From: Aquiflexum lacus
GTDB lineage: Bacteria > Bacteroidota > Bacteroidia > Cytophagales > Cyclobacteriaceae
Direction of reading: 5' to 3'
DNA: 64,000 bases
Assembly (NCBI RefSeq): GCF_015476655.1
Contig: NZ_JABFHF010000025.1
Location: 1 to 64,000, forward strand
Shown here: positions 10,106-20,600 of the stretch, one piece after another
Position numbering within the stretch: the first letter of the stretch is position 1
How the letters are laid out: each line of letters begins with the position of its first letter
Position numbers and translations under genes: made by a program
The notes under the pieces: model-generated
What the model saw: only the letters and a program-made list of their open reading frames with translations
Database searches by the model: none
Told to the model about the DNA's origin: nothing

Positions 10106-10780
10106 ATGATCAACAGAGACGAGTTTAGAAAATATGCCGTTCACAGTAGAGGCATCAGCGGCAATGCATTTGACCAATACAATACTTTTGTTGAAAACAT
10201 GACCAGGTCGGTAATCGAAGAAAGACCAACCAATTTCCGTGAAATTGACGTGTTTTCAAGATTGATTATGGACAGGATCATTTTCTTGGGTACACAAGTG
10301 GATGATTTTATTGCCAATATCATTACCGCCCAATTATTGTTTTTGGAATCAACCGATCCAAAAAAAGATGTGCTACTATATGTAAACAGTCCAGGTGGTT
10401 CTGTAACTGCAGGCTTGGGTATTTATGACACCATGCAATATATCAATCCTGATGTAGCCACTATCTGCACTGGCATAGCTGCATCTATGGGGGCAGTATT
10501 GTTGGCAGGAGGTGCCAAAGATAAAAGATCTGCCCTTCAACATTCCAGGGTGATGATCCATCAGCCTTCCGGTGGCATGCAAGGTCAATCCAAAGACATG
10601 GAAATTTCATTAAAACTGATTTTGTCTATGAAGCAAGAATTGTATCAGATTTTAGCAGACCATTCGGGAAAAACTTATGATGAGATCGAAAAAGATTCAG
10701 ACAGAGATTATTGGATGAAAGCACCTGAAGCCAAAGAATATGGCTTGATAGATGAAGTACTGATCAAAAAAATTAAATAA
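10106..10780 (+). CDS. clpP: ATP-dependent Clp protease proteolytic subunit
   Basis: ClpP forms the barrel-shaped serine protease that degrades proteins fed by Clp ATPases. The 224 residues carry the Ser loop [16 protein letters not shown] with the nucleophile in ASMGA, the catalytic His in [10 protein letters not shown], and the downstream Asp in the KDSDRDYWM region. [10 protein letters not shown] is the conserved strand-turn near 93. The stop codon TAA shares one base with the ATG of clpX (TAATG), so the two are made together. The first 30 residues include the propeptide-like leader typical of the family. Confidence 0.97.
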   Translation: MINRDEFRKYAVHSRGISGNAFDQYNTFVENMTRSVIEERPTNFREIDVFSRLIMDRIIFLGTQVDDFIANIITAQLLFLESTDPKKDVLLYVNSPGGSVTAGLGIYDTMQYINPDVATICTGIAASMGAVLLAGGAKDKRSALQHSRVMIHQPSGGMQGQSKDMEISLKLILSMKQELYQILADHSGKTYDEIEKDSDRDYWMKAPEAKEYGLIDEVLIKKIK

Positions 10781-12006
10781 TGGCACAAGTTACCTGTTCC
10801 TTTTGTGGGAGAAATAAGAGAGACGTAGACCTGATGGTTTCTGGGATATCGGCCCATATATGCAATTTCTGCATAGATCAGGCCTATCAGATTTTGGGGG
10901 AAGAAGAGAAAAACAAAAAACCTGTTAAGAACCCCAAGTTCAAACTCAAAAAACCAAAAGAGCTTACAGAATACCTCAACCAATATGTCATCGGTCAATA
11001 TGATGCCAAAAAGGTGCTGACCGTGGCGGTCTATAACCACTACAAAAGGTTACAGCAAAAGGTCCATGATGAGGATGAAATCAAGATCGAAAAATCAAAC
11101 ATCATCATGGTTGGGGATACCGGAACAGGTAAAACCTATTTGGCAAAAACATTAGCCAAAGTGCTTGAGGTGCCTTTCTGTATAGCCGATGCAACGGTGC
11201 TTACTGAGGCAGGTTATGTGGGTGAAGATGTGGAAAGCATTTTGACTCGTCTGTTACAGGCAGCAGACTACAATGTAGAAGCTGCGGAAAGAGGTATAGT
11301 CTATATAGATGAATTGGATAAAATAGCCAGAAAATCAGATAATCCTTCCATCACACGTGATGTAAGTGGAGAAGGTGTACAACAGGCGCTTTTGAAGTTA
11401 TTAGAAGGAACAATTGTTAATGTGCCGCCACAAGGTGGGAGAAAACATCCTGACCAAAAAATGATTGCGGTCAATACGGAAAATATACTTTTCGTTTGTG
11501 GCGGGGCTTTTGATGGCATTGGCAGGCATATTGCCAAAAGGTTAAATACACAGCCCATGGGCTTCAGTAAATTTGTGGAAGGCAAACAAGTGGACAGAGC
11601 AAATCTTCTTCAATATGTCACAGCCCAAGATCTGAAATCTTTTGGATTGATCCCTGAACTGATAGGCAGGCTTCCGGTAGTGACCCATTTGGATCCTTTG
11701 GACAAAGCCACATTGAAAAGCATACTCACCGAGCCCAAAAATGCTTTGGTCAAGCAATACAAAAAACTGTTGGCCATGGAAGATGTCTCACTTCAATTTG
11801 AGGAAAGCGGTATAGATTATATAGTGGAGAAGGCGGTTGAGTACAATCTAGGAGCAAGAGGCTTAAGGTCCATCTGTGAAGCCATCATCACAGATGCCAT
11901 GTACGAATTGCCATCCGATGAAACCATCAAGGAATTGGTGATCGATGAAAAATACGCCCAAGAGCAGTTTGACAAGTCCAAGTTTAAAAAATTGCAGGTG
12001 GCTTGA
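10780..12006 (+). CDS. clpX: ATP-dependent Clp protease ATP-binding subunit ClpX
   Basis: ClpX unfolds substrates and passes them into ClpP. The 408 residues start with a zinc finger ([10 protein letters not shown] and CNFCIDQA). The AAA+ core has Walker [12 protein letters not shown] near 113 and Walker [13 protein letters not shown]. The segment NTQPMGFSK lies where ClpX carries its ClpP-docking loop; here the tripeptide reads MGF rather than the IGF of E. coli. The sensor segment [16 protein letters not shown] closes the core. It is coupled to clpP by a one-base overlap and ends at a strong terminator. Confidence 0.97.
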   Translation: MAQVTCSFCGRNKRDVDLMVSGISAHICNFCIDQAYQILGEEEKNKKPVKNPKFKLKKPKELTEYLNQYVIGQYDAKKVLTVAVYNHYKRLQQKVHDEDEIKIEKSNIIMVGDTGTGKTYLAKTLAKVLEVPFCIADATVLTEAGYVGEDVESILTRLLQAADYNVEAAERGIVYIDELDKIARKSDNPSITRDVSGEGVQQALLKLLEGTIVNVPPQGGRKHPDQKMIAVNTENILFVCGGAFDGIGRHIAKRLNTQPMGFSKFVEGKQVDRANLLQYVTAQDLKSFGLIPELIGRLPVVTHLDPLDKATLKSILTEPKNALVKQYKKLLAMEDVSLQFEESGIDYIVEKAVEYNLGARGLRSICEAIITDAMYELPSDETIKELVIDEKYAQEQFDKSKFKKLQVA

Positions 12007-12043
12007 TAGTATTTTCAGTTTTAAATATTCAAGTAACAATTCG

Positions 12044-12083
12044 AAACCGCAGCAGTCATTTAAATGATTTCTGCGGTTTTTTT
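12044..12083 (+). terminator. Terminator of the clpP-clpX operon
   Basis: AAACCGCAG pairs with CTGCGGTTT around an AT-rich inner part that can also pair (TCATTTAAATGA), followed by a run of T. It starts 38 bases after the clpX stop codon. Confidence 0.9.
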
Positions 12084-12159
12084 ATGGCATCTAAAATAAA
12101 ACTACTGTTTCTTTTTTACTAAATATTTTTTAGTAGATTAACTGTTAAATCTACTGGCC

Positions 12160-12948
12160 ATGAAAAAGTACATTCAAATTTTAACCCTTTTTCTGATATC
12201 GCTATCTTCTTGTGAGATCAATCAGGAAATAGACCCGGAAATTGATCCAATGAACTTGGACGAAGTGAGGGAAGTACTTAAAGGACACCTTTACACCCCT
12301 GAAGGGAAATTAAAAAGCATTAATTCTTATCAATTCGAATTTGACATTCATGTTGGAAGACAAGATTGGTATTACGATGAATCTGGAAAAGTGGTTTTGA
12401 CATCAGGTACCTATGAAAATGATACTACCGGGGTCAGTCTTTATTTCTATAACGGTTCCGGATTGTTGGTTCAAAAGAAGTCATTCTATAAAAGAAATGG
12501 AGATTTTGAATATGTGGAATCAGTATTTCTGGAATACGATGAAAATGGGCGGATAGTCAGGGAACTCAATAGTGAAAAAAAATTAATAAGAAGCCATACC
12601 TACAATGAGAGCGGACTGTTGGTATTAACCCAATACGGTGAAAATCAGGATATGGAAAAAGAAATCTATGAATACGATGAATTCGACAGGATATTCAAAT
12701 ACACTTATATGGGAGGAGGAGAATCACCCATCCTACTTTATTATTATCGGTATAATTCACTGAACCAATTAGAAGCCAAGGAAGCCTATGGACTCGGAAG
12801 TACTGAAAGAGAAGATGCCTTTCAATATTTTTATAATGACAGGGGTCAATTGGTAGAAGAAAAAGAATTTTATCCCCAATGGGATTTTGTGCCAAAGTTC
12901 AGAAAAGTCTATGAATATTATACAGGAAATAACATCTCAAAAAATTAA
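12160..12948 (+). CDS. Lipoprotein with YD-type (RHS-like) repeats
   Basis: The 262-residue product has a lipoprotein signal (MKKYIQILTLFLISLSSC; lipobox LSSC), so it should be anchored in a membrane. After an acidic linker come about seven repeats of the YD type: YDESGKVV, YNGSGLLVQ, YDENGRIVRE, YNESGLLVL, YDEFDRIFKY, YNSLNQLEA and YNDRGQLVEE, spaced about 20-30 residues. Such repeats form beta-hairpins in RHS/YD proteins and in small Bacteroidota surface lipoproteins. No toxin, carbohydrate-binding or enzymatic domain is visible. It stands alone between the clpX terminator and a repeat-rich gap. Function unknown. Confidence 0.8.
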   Translation: MKKYIQILTLFLISLSSCEINQEIDPEIDPMNLDEVREVLKGHLYTPEGKLKSINSYQFEFDIHVGRQDWYYDESGKVVLTSGTYENDTTGVSLYFYNGSGLLVQKKSFYKRNGDFEYVESVFLEYDENGRIVRELNSEKKLIRSHTYNESGLLVLTQYGENQDMEKEIYEYDEFDRIFKYTYMGGGESPILLYYYRYNSLNQLEAKEAYGLGSTEREDAFQYFYNDRGQLVEEKEFYPQWDFVPKFRKVYEYYTGNNISKN

Positions 12949-12970
12949 CTTTAAATTCTTTCAAGGAAAA

Positions 12971-13040
12971 CTATGTGCCCTATGTGTCTCCTATGTGGTA
13001 AAAAATTAATTACCACATAGCACATATAGTTCACATAGAT
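12971..13040. repeat. CTATGTGG-type intergenic repeat, inverted pair
   Basis: Three short units (CTATGTGCC, CTATGTGTC, CTATGTGGTA) are followed, after an AT spacer, by TACCACATAG and CACATAG in reverse, so the block can fold into a hairpin. A further unit lies at 13159-13186. Similar ATGTGG strings are scattered in many Bacteroidota genomes, so it is likely a dispersed intergenic repeat. Confidence 0.6.
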
Positions 13041-13158
13041 AAAATAGGGTTTTATTGAAATGGATTTCATGAACCTCAACAATACAATCTTTCCAAGCCT
13101 CCAAAACCTTGACTAAATCTGTCTATATGTGCCCTAAAAATCGACCGCTCCATTGAAG

Positions 13159-13186
13159 CTATGTGACCTATGTTTCTATGTGGTAA
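13159..13186. repeat. Further copy of the CTATGTGG-type repeat
   Basis: CTATGTGACCTATG followed by TTTCTATGTGGTAA repeats the pattern of 12971-13000 in the same orientation, 15 bases before the lpxB stop codon. Confidence 0.5.
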
Positions 13187-13201
13187 GAAAAACCAATATG
13201 G

Positions 13202-14308
13202 TCAAATCTTCAAACTCTCAACGATCATTTTTGCCGTAGTATCCGAAGCGGAACCATCACCTAGTTTTTCTTTGACTTCTGTGTAACCATCCAAAATGGC
13301 TGCTTTGTGGTGTATATCTGCCAGGATTTTGTTCAGTTCCAGACTCAATCGTTTCATATTGAATTCTCCCTGAATCAGCTCTGCTACCACTTCTCTTTCG
13401 GCTATCAAGTTGACCAAAGAAATGAAAGGAACTTTGATCAGTCTTTTTGCAATGGCATAACTTACCGAACTGGTTTTGTACACCACCACCTGCGGAACTC
13501 TAAAAAGAGCGGTCTCCAAGGTAGCCGTACCGGAGGTGACAATGGCCGCATTGGCATGATGCAACAGATCATAAGTTTGATCATAAATCACTTTGATACC
13601 CGCTTGGATGGCAGGTTCATAGAGTTTTGGTGATAGATTGGAAACCCCTGCAATGACAAACTGAGCCTGTGGAAAGTTCTTTACAACCTCCAGCATTACC
13701 CGCATCATATTCTGGAGTTCCTGTTTTCTGCTTCCCGGCAGCAAAGCAATGATGGGGCTGTAACTCAATTCATTCTTCTGATGGAAAAAAGGATGTGGTT
13801 CAAATTTGGCTATTTCATCCAATAGCGGATTGCCAACATAATGGGCTTTTACCCCAAATTTCTCAAAAAATATCGGTTCAAATGGCAGAATCGAATAAAC
13901 ATGGTCCGTGAAGGCTTTGACCTTCAATGCCCTTTTCTGGTTCCAAGCCCAGACTTTTGGTGGGATATAGTAATGGACCGGAATCGCATGCTTCTTTGCA
14001 AATTCGGCCATTTTCATATTGAAACCTCCATAGTCTATCAGAATCAATACATCAGGCCTATTAGCAAGAATATCATCTTTGACGATCTGTAGGTATTTCA
14101 AAACTTTTCTGAACCCAAAAACCACCTCAATAAATCCCATCAAAGCAACATTCTTATAATGGACCCTCAGTTCTTGTCCTTCTGACTGAGAAAAATCCCC
14201 GCCCATGCCCCGAAATGAGGCATCAATATCCAATCCCTTGATCGCCCTGATCAGATTGGAGGCATGTAAGTCCCCGGATCTTTCACCTGAAATGATATAA
14301 TATCGCAT
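13202..14308 (-). CDS. lpxB: Lipid-A-disaccharide synthase
   Basis: LpxB joins UDP-2,3-diacylglucosamine and lipid X to make the lipid A disaccharide at the inner membrane. The 368-residue protein begins with the family signature ISGERSGDLHASNLI and has RGMGGD near 34, PPKVWAWNQKR near 120 and LLPGSRKQEL near 190. TSGTATLETAL marks the UDP-binding side of the GT-B fold. Its ATG shares one base with the stop of queD, so the two are co-transcribed. With waaA at 36632 it shows that the cell makes ordinary lipid A with Kdo. Confidence 0.96.
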   Translation of the reverse strand: MRYYIISGERSGDLHASNLIRAIKGLDIDASFRGMGGDFSQSEGQELRVHYKNVALMGFIEVVFGFRKVLKYLQIVKDDILANRPDVLILIDYGGFNMKMAEFAKKHAIPVHYYIPPKVWAWNQKRALKVKAFTDHVYSILPFEPIFFEKFGVKAHYVGNPLLDEIAKFEPHPFFHQKNELSYSPIIALLPGSRKQELQNMMRVMLEVVKNFPQAQFVIAGVSNLSPKLYEPAIQAGIKVIYDQTYDLLHHANAAIVTSGTATLETALFRVPQVVVYKTSSVSYAIAKRLIKVPFISLVNLIAEREVVAELIQGEFNMKRLSLELNKILADIHHKAAILDGYTEVKEKLGDGSASDTTAKMIVESLKI

Positions 14309-14727
14309 TATTCTCCAAAGTACTCCACAAAGTTCCTCGGAGTTTCATAAAGAGTCAGTTTGTAAAGACTTCCATGAGGAACAATTTCATTGACAGCAGG
14401 TTCGAGGATTTTCCAGAATTCCATGACCAGATTCTCACAACTTGCCATTTTGCCCTGCATAAAGTCCACATCCACATTCAGGTTTTTGTGGTCAACCTTA
14501 TCAATCACCAAAGTTTTTATCAAAATACTCAAGGCCTTCAAATCCACAACAAAGCCAGTCTCAGGATCAGGAAGTCCTTTGACGGTAACAATCAGTTCAA
14601 AATTATGTCCATGCCAATTGACATTGGAGCAGGGTCCAAAAACTTCCTTGTTCTTTTCCTCTGACCAATTTGGATTCCAAAGCTTATGCGCGGCGTTAAA
14701 ATGCTCTTTTCTACAAACGTGTACCAT
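14308..14727 (-). CDS. queD: 6-carboxy-5,6,7,8-tetrahydropterin synthase
   Basis: QueD makes 6-carboxytetrahydropterin from dihydroneopterin triphosphate, an early step to queuosine. The zinc ligands appear in FNAAH and WHGHNF, and the catalytic Cys in FGPCSN. I use the ATG at 14727 (MVHVCRKEHFNAAHK, 139 residues). A longer frame reaches 14757, but its start would sit on the -7 box at 14755-14762 and so outside the transcript. lpxB follows with a one-base overlap. The next pathway gene, queE, lies about 8.4 kb away at 23091. Confidence 0.94.
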   Translation of the reverse strand: MVHVCRKEHFNAAHKLWNPNWSEEKNKEVFGPCSNVNWHGHNFELIVTVKGLPDPETGFVVDLKALSILIKTLVIDKVDHKNLNVDVDFMQGKMASCENLVMEFWKILEPAVNEIVPHGSLYKLTLYETPRNFVEYFGE

Positions 14728-14754
14728 GATACGGGTATTCCTGATTTCGGAGTG

Positions 14755-14762
14755 CAAAAATA
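14755..14762 (-). promoter_or_regulatory. -7 element of the queD-lpxB promoter
   Basis: TATTTTTG on the minus strand matches TAnnTTTG. The expected -33 position reads only TATG. The implied transcript start near 14747 supports the shorter queD start at 14727. Confidence 0.5.
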
Positions 14763-14838
14763 AACCTATTCTTCACAAAAACATAGGTATTCCCTATAGA
14801 ATGAAAATCTAAAAAAAAATACTGAAGGCTGACCTGTT

Positions 14839-15504
14839 TTAATTGTTCAGAGCGCGTATCAATTTTACCATATCATCCTCATTCCTGAGGTCTATGTTCA
14901 TTACACCTATCAAGTCCAAAACTTTTGAAGTCTCAACGCCGAATACCGCGTTCAATTGTTTTCGTTTCGTTTTAAATGGAAAAACATTTTTTTGATGTAC
15001 CACAAAAAAATCCATTTTACTTTGAAAAGCTTTTGACTTTTGAGATCCATAGGCAGCAGAGGGATCGTCTGCGATGTATTTATACTTATATTTCAAAAGG
15101 GTATATTTTCCCTCTGTCAATACCTGTGCAAAAGTACCTTTTCCCAATTTGGGAAGATCAAATCCTGATTTATAGATTTCCATGGCCTCAAATGGTTCAA
15201 TAATAAATCCATGAATATTTTTTCCTGTGTACCCCATCAGTTCTCCCAACCTGTTTACCTCTAGCATATTGCCATAAAGGTTAAATCGAATGGCAATATT
15301 TCTAATAGTATCTATTTTACTGACCAAAATATAACCTTGAGAAAAATCACTCAAATAGGGGTTTCCTTTGACTTCGGGATAGGCATTTGCTATCAACGGA
15401 GCACCGGGAATACTGACGTCCTGAAGTGTTTCTACCTGTCCTGAAACCTGTAATGTAAAGAGTGATAAAGAAATAGAAAAGATAAAATGAAACGACTTGA
15501 TCAT
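14839..15504 (-). CDS. Secreted protein of unknown function
   Basis: The 221-residue product has a clear signal peptide (about 1-22, ending VSGQ). The mature part has repeated beta-strand patterns and a Lys-rich middle (KYTLLKYKYKYIADDPSAAYGSQK). I recognise no enzymatic motif or sorting domain. Similar small secreted proteins of unknown role are common in this phylum. It is followed on the same strand by queD after about 80 bases with a promoter between, so it is probably a separate unit. Confidence 0.65.
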   Translation of the reverse strand: MIKSFHFIFSISLSLFTLQVSGQVETLQDVSIPGAPLIANAYPEVKGNPYLSDFSQGYILVSKIDTIRNIAIRFNLYGNMLEVNRLGELMGYTGKNIHGFIIEPFEAMEIYKSGFDLPKLGKGTFAQVLTEGKYTLLKYKYKYIADDPSAAYGSQKSKAFQSKMDFFVVHQKNVFPFKTKRKQLNAVFGVETSKVLDLIGVMNIDLRNEDDMVKLIRALNN

Positions 15505-15562
15505 AAAAGATTTAAAATTAAAAAAAGGGAAGATTGAACTTAGAAAATTTTTCCAAGGATTA

Positions 15563-16069
15563 TTATTGCTGCGAAATTCTGACGCCTACTTTCTTATAAC
15601 GTTCACTAGGTTTGACAGTGGTGTTTCCAACCAATTCCAATACCAAGTCAACAGGCCCTGTCCCTGCTCCTGAATCCAATATTTCAATTTGTACATCTGC
15701 AAAATTTGATTTGGCAGGAATGACTGCCTGTCCGCTTATGTTATAGTGCACTCCTTCAACTGCCGAAGTTTCATCAGCAATTACCCTGTAGGTAAAGTTT
15801 TCTTCATTGGCCTTCTGTGGGCTGACAAAATTAACCCTCAAGCTAAGTTGACCCGTTCTCCTAGTAATCAAGGGATCTGAGGTTGAAATTGCAAAAGTAG
15901 GGCGAGGCACCCTTAACAACAAAGGGAAATCCTTTCCTAAGGCAGGACTGTTCACGACCGTAGCATCCCATTCAATCAGCGAATCTTCAAATAATGGAAA
16001 TTCCTGCTCTAAACATGAACTGGTATAAAGACAGACGAAAACCAAAAAGAATCCTATAAATTTTTTCAT
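15563..16069 (-). CDS. SusCD-linked surface lipoprotein (DUF4843-like)
   Basis: I choose the ATG at 16069, which gives MKKFIGFFLVFVCLYTSSC, a standard lipoprotein signal, and a 13-base gap after the SusD stop; a longer frame from 16096 would overlap susD and spoil the signal. The 168-residue product has a beta-rich Ig-like fold with the phrase TSAVEGVHYN followed by IPAKSNFADVQIEIL, as seen in DUF4843 and Calx-beta-like lipoproteins encoded after susD. It is third in the susC-susD operon and is probably a surface accessory of the same transport system. Substrate unknown. Confidence 0.75.
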   Translation of the reverse strand: MKKFIGFFLVFVCLYTSSCLEQEFPLFEDSLIEWDATVVNSPALGKDFPLLLRVPRPTFAISTSDPLITRRTGQLSLRVNFVSPQKANEENFTYRVIADETSAVEGVHYNISGQAVIPAKSNFADVQIEILDSGAGTGPVDLVLELVGNTTVKPSERYKKVGVRISQQ

Positions 16070-16082
16070 TTCTTTACCCAGT

Positions 16083-17588
16083 TTAATAGCCAGCATTTTG
16101 ATCTAAATTTTTATTTCCATCCACTTCTGCTTGTGGGATGTTTGCCAAAATCCTAAAATCCGTAAATGGAACATTGCCTTGCTGCTTGATGATGTCCCTT
16201 CCATACCTTTTGAGGTCAAAGAACCGATGTCCTTCAAAAGCCAATTCCTTTCTCCTTTCCAGCAAAATCTCAGCAAGCAATACCTCTCCTCCCAAATCCA
16301 CTTCTTCGAGTCCCCGGGCATTTTTGAAAAAATTCAAATCTTCCAATGCCAAATCTTCTTGGTCAAGGTGAAAATAAGCTTCCATTCTGTTTAACAGCAT
16401 TTCTGACTTCCTGATGACAGGAATATTGTCACCAAAAGCAAAACCGTTTTTGGATGCGAATTTAATGCACTCCATCCTTCTTCCCGAGCCATTTGCAACC
16501 CTTCCAGGACCAACCTCATATTGGAATGCTCTGATGTCTCTTCCTCTATCTGTTATGGCCAAGGTTGGCCCTGAACCCGTTACTGAAATTCCCATCAAGT
16601 TGACAAAAACCGGCGTAGGAATAAAATCTCCCCAACCTCCTACTTGTGTTATATTTTCAAGATCCCTGATGGTCGTATAAGTAGCTTGAATAGATTCATT
16701 GACGCCATTACTTTCGGAAGCATTATCGAACCGGAGGTCAAAAATGGATTCTGGATGTACAGATAATCTCCAACCTGCGATATAATCCTCCCCTTCCAAC
16801 AATTTCCCTCTTGAGGAAGACAAAGCTTCGTTGGATTGATCTACTACTTTTTCCCAATCTTGATTATAGAGGGCAACTCTGGAGAGTAAAGCTTTGGCCG
16901 CCGTCTGGGATGCAAATTGAACACCCCTGCCATCATTCAAAAGACGAATGGCATTTTCTAAATCTGTATAAATCTGGGTAAATACCTGCTCAACGCTTGA
17001 TCTTGCCGTCTGTCTGTTAAGGGCTTTTTCAATATCAGTAGTCCTGACCCCCTCCAAAACCAAGGGTATCCCACCCTTATCTAGTTCCGGAACATTTATT
17101 CCCGGAAGGTATGCATAAGTCTTTACAAGGTCAAAATAGAAAAGCGCTCTTAAGAATTTCGCTTCACCTTCCCATCTATTTTTGGTGGCAGTGGATACGG
17201 CGGGTGTTCCCTGAATATTGGGTATCGCTTCCAAAATCAAATTCACCTCATTGATCCCAAAATAAAAGTTTGTCCAATGGGTGTAGTGGGAATAAGGTTG
17301 ATTTCTGGCTTCATTCAATAGTCTACCCGAATTGTTGGTCGCAAGCCCATTGTCTGCCAAGGCATCACCAAAAGCCATCAGGTTTCTTCCGTAGGCAGAC
17401 ACAGACCTAAGTCTTGCATATGGGGAATTAAGCGCCGCTTCCATATTTTCAGGCGTATTGAGGGCATCAAACCCATCGATGGATTGTCTTGGATCAACGT
17501 TGAGGATACCATCACAGGAAATCAGGGAAAGTGCAAAAACAATTGCAAGGCCTAAAGATTTCAATATATCGTAAGTAATGAGTTTCAT
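16083..17588 (-). CDS. SusD/RagB family nutrient-binding outer membrane lipoprotein
   Basis: The 501-residue protein has a lipoprotein signal ending LISC (Cys about 25) and the SusD start LNVDPRQSIDG. Helical TPR-like regions follow (EAKFLRALFYFDLVKTYAYLP, quoted in part) with the family signatures RRKELAFEGHRFFDLKRYG near 440. SusD proteins cap the SusC barrel and bind the imported oligomer. It starts 12 bases after the SusC stop, so the two form an operon. No glycoside hydrolase, lyase or peptidase lies nearby to hint at the ligand. Confidence 0.95.
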   Translation of the reverse strand: MKLITYDILKSLGLAIVFALSLISCDGILNVDPRQSIDGFDALNTPENMEAALNSPYARLRSVSAYGRNLMAFGDALADNGLATNNSGRLLNEARNQPYSHYTHWTNFYFGINEVNLILEAIPNIQGTPAVSTATKNRWEGEAKFLRALFYFDLVKTYAYLPGINVPELDKGGIPLVLEGVRTTDIEKALNRQTARSSVEQVFTQIYTDLENAIRLLNDGRGVQFASQTAAKALLSRVALYNQDWEKVVDQSNEALSSSRGKLLEGEDYIAGWRLSVHPESIFDLRFDNASESNGVNESIQATYTTIRDLENITQVGGWGDFIPTPVFVNLMGISVTGSGPTLAITDRGRDIRAFQYEVGPGRVANGSGRRMECIKFASKNGFAFGDNIPVIRKSEMLLNRMEAYFHLDQEDLALEDLNFFKNARGLEEVDLGGEVLLAEILLERRKELAFEGHRFFDLKRYGRDIIKQQGNVPFTDFRILANIPQAEVDGNKNLDQNAGY

Positions 17589-17600
17589 AATTTAAATCAA

Positions 17601-20600
17601 TTAAAATCCTGCCTGAATCCCTATGGTATAATTTTTTGTCTGTGGAATAATGCCTGTGGCCGCTCCTAAGAATTCGGGATCATATCCTGGAAAATCTGTG
17701 TAGGTCCACAAATTGATACCCTGTGCAAAAATTCTCACAGTGGAAAGCCCAAGACCCCTGATCAATTCCGGTTTGAAATTGTAAGCCAAGGTAATTTGCT
17801 TTAAACGGATGTAATCGGCTTTTAACAACACAGCAGAGCCGGTGTTCATATTGACAGACCTGACTTCAGGGCCACCTGCATAAGGTCTAGGGATATCAGT
17901 AATCTGTCCTGGAGTAGTCCATCTTCTGTCAGCTACCTCACGGAGTGCATTGGTCGTAAGACGAGCTCCATTTTCTCTTAGAAAATTATACTGTCCATCT
18001 TCAATTATACGACCATACTCATAGTTGAAAAAGACAATGGCCTCAAAACCTTTGAAATAAAAGGCATTTTGAAGACCTCCATAATGGCTTGGAAGTGAAT
18101 TTCCTAAATATACCCTGTCTTCTGCAACTGGCTGATAAGTGATATCGCCATTGGAGTCATACCACATGGATCTGCCTGTTGCTGGATTCACACCTGCATA
18201 TTGTTGGGTGAAATGTGTTCCGAGAGATTGGCCAACTGCTATAGATGGATCAGATGGCAGAAACGTACTACCTCCATGCAGTTTGGTAATTTCATTTTCG
18301 ATATAGGTATAATTGAAACTAGTGCTCCATTTAAAGCTTCCTCTATCTACATTGATAGATGTAAGTTCAAATTCTATCCCTCTATTTATCAATTCTCCAA
18401 TATTAGTCGTCACTGAATTGAAGCCATTAGATGCTATGACCGGAAGGTCCAACAATAAATCTTTGGATTTACGGTGAAAAAGATCAACTGAACCGATAAG
18501 CCGATTGGACATTAAACCAAAATCCAATCCGAAGTTAGCTGATTGGTTGATTTCCCAGCTGAGGTTTCTGTTTTCCAGTCCTACGGGTCTGATACCTCCT
18601 GCGCCTGAATAATTACCTGCGGCACCGTAAAGTCCTCTTGCCGAAAAATTCCCAATCTGATCGTTACCGGTTCTTCCATAAGAAGCTCTGATTTTCAATT
18701 CTGATACAACTTCGGAATCACGGAGAAAAGACTCTTCTTTGATATACCATCCAACTCTTACAGAAGGAAAAAATCCATACTGTGTATCCATTCCGAATCT
18801 GGAAGACCCATCATAACGACCCGTCAGGGTCAACATATATTTTTTCCTGAAATCGTAATTGACTGAAGCAAAAGATCCGATTCTTCTATAACCTGACCAG
18901 AATCCGGATATTGTCTCAGGTGAAGCACCGGATTGGATAGTCCTAAACTCAAATGATGGAAAACCGATTGCAGAACCTGACAAACCTTCATTGGTTTCAG
19001 ACCTATATTCAAACCCACCCAAAACGGACACGTTATGTTCAAAAGCAAATGTCTTGAACCAATTCAAGGTCTGAGTAGTAATAAAATTTACATTCCAGTT
19101 GGACTGTACAGATGCTCGCCCATTTATTCCTATGCCATCAGGTGTCCTTGGATCCCTGAACTGCTCTCCCTGTACCATGCGGTAATCTAAACCGACCATT
19201 GATCGGAAAGTCAAGTTTTCGAGGATCTGATAATTCGCACCCAAATTTCCCACCATAGTATTTGTTCTTTGACTACCAGAATTATAGGCATTGACCATGG
19301 CTATATTTTGATTTAAAACCCCAGCAATATTGGTATTGAAAGAGCCATCCTCGTTGTAAATGGCATTATGTGGCAAAATTAGGGAGGAGGAAAAAGCTGG
19401 ATTCCCTAAAAATGAACCCGAAGTAGCAAAAGGAATATTTTGTCCAAAGGTGGAAATATTCAGACTATTCTCAATCCTTAGTCTTGGATTGGCCTGATGG
19501 CTTAGGGCGATTGATAATGTTCCCCTTTCGAAATCTACCGGCTTGAATGTACTTTCCTGATAGTTGTAAGATCCTGATATCCTAAAAAGGGTTTTGTCAT
19601 CTCCTCCCGAAATGGCAAGTTCATGATTCTGCAAACTTCCAGAGCCTATCATTTGTCTTTGCCAATCATAAGTAGAAAGCTCAGCAGCTACTGCATCAAG
19701 TTGTTCCGGACTCAGGCTTTGCCAATTGGATGGAAGGATTCCCATATTGTTGAGTGCATTTGCCGCAGCTATGGGACTGCCGGTATTTGACCAAGCTTCT
19801 TTTCTGAGTTGGTACCATTCCTGGGAATTGTAAACATCCAAGTATTTCAAGGGCTGACTAGTTCCTATAAAAGAATTGAAAGAAAATTGGGCTTTGCCCT
19901 GCTTACCTTTTTTGGTGGTAATGATTACCACTCCATTTGCTGCTTGGGAACCATAGATGGCCGCAGAGGCTGCGTCTTTTAGGATTTCAATGGATTCAAT
20001 ATCATTGGTATTCAGGAAAGCCAAAGGATTAGATTGGGTAAAAGTAGCATCATCCCTGGAATTGATCTGAACCCCATCGACCACATATAGTGGTTCATTA
20101 CCTGCATTGATAGAACCTGTGCCCCGAATTCTGATATTAACAGCACCACCAGGAAGTCCGTTTGCCGATGAAACGTGCACGCCTGTTGCCCTGCCCTGTA
20201 ATGCGCGATCAAAAGATTGCATAGGGAGGTTCTCTATGAGTTCACCTTTGACAGATGAGACCGCGCCTGTAATTTCTCGTTTGGGTTGGATACTGTATCC
20301 TGTAACCACAAATTCTTCCAAGCTTTTGCTGTCAGGCTTCAATGAAACATTGATGCTGGATCTATTGTCAACCAAGGCTTCCTGGAATTCAGATCCTACA
20401 AACCGAAATACCAAAATATTGTTGCTTTCAGGGACACTCAGTGAATAGTTCCCATCCAAATCAGTGGCTGTACCGATCATGGTTCCCTTTACCATCACGG
20501 TTACTCCTGGCATAGGAAATCCATCCTCAGTCGATATCACAGTACCGGAGACAATTCGGTCTTGGGCGAATGCAGCCGAGAAAATCAATACAAGTATTGA

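Noticed and set aside
14728-14757. Ten-codon extension of queD
   Set aside because: It would begin on the -7 promoter box, outside the transcript, and relatives start at MVHV-like residues.
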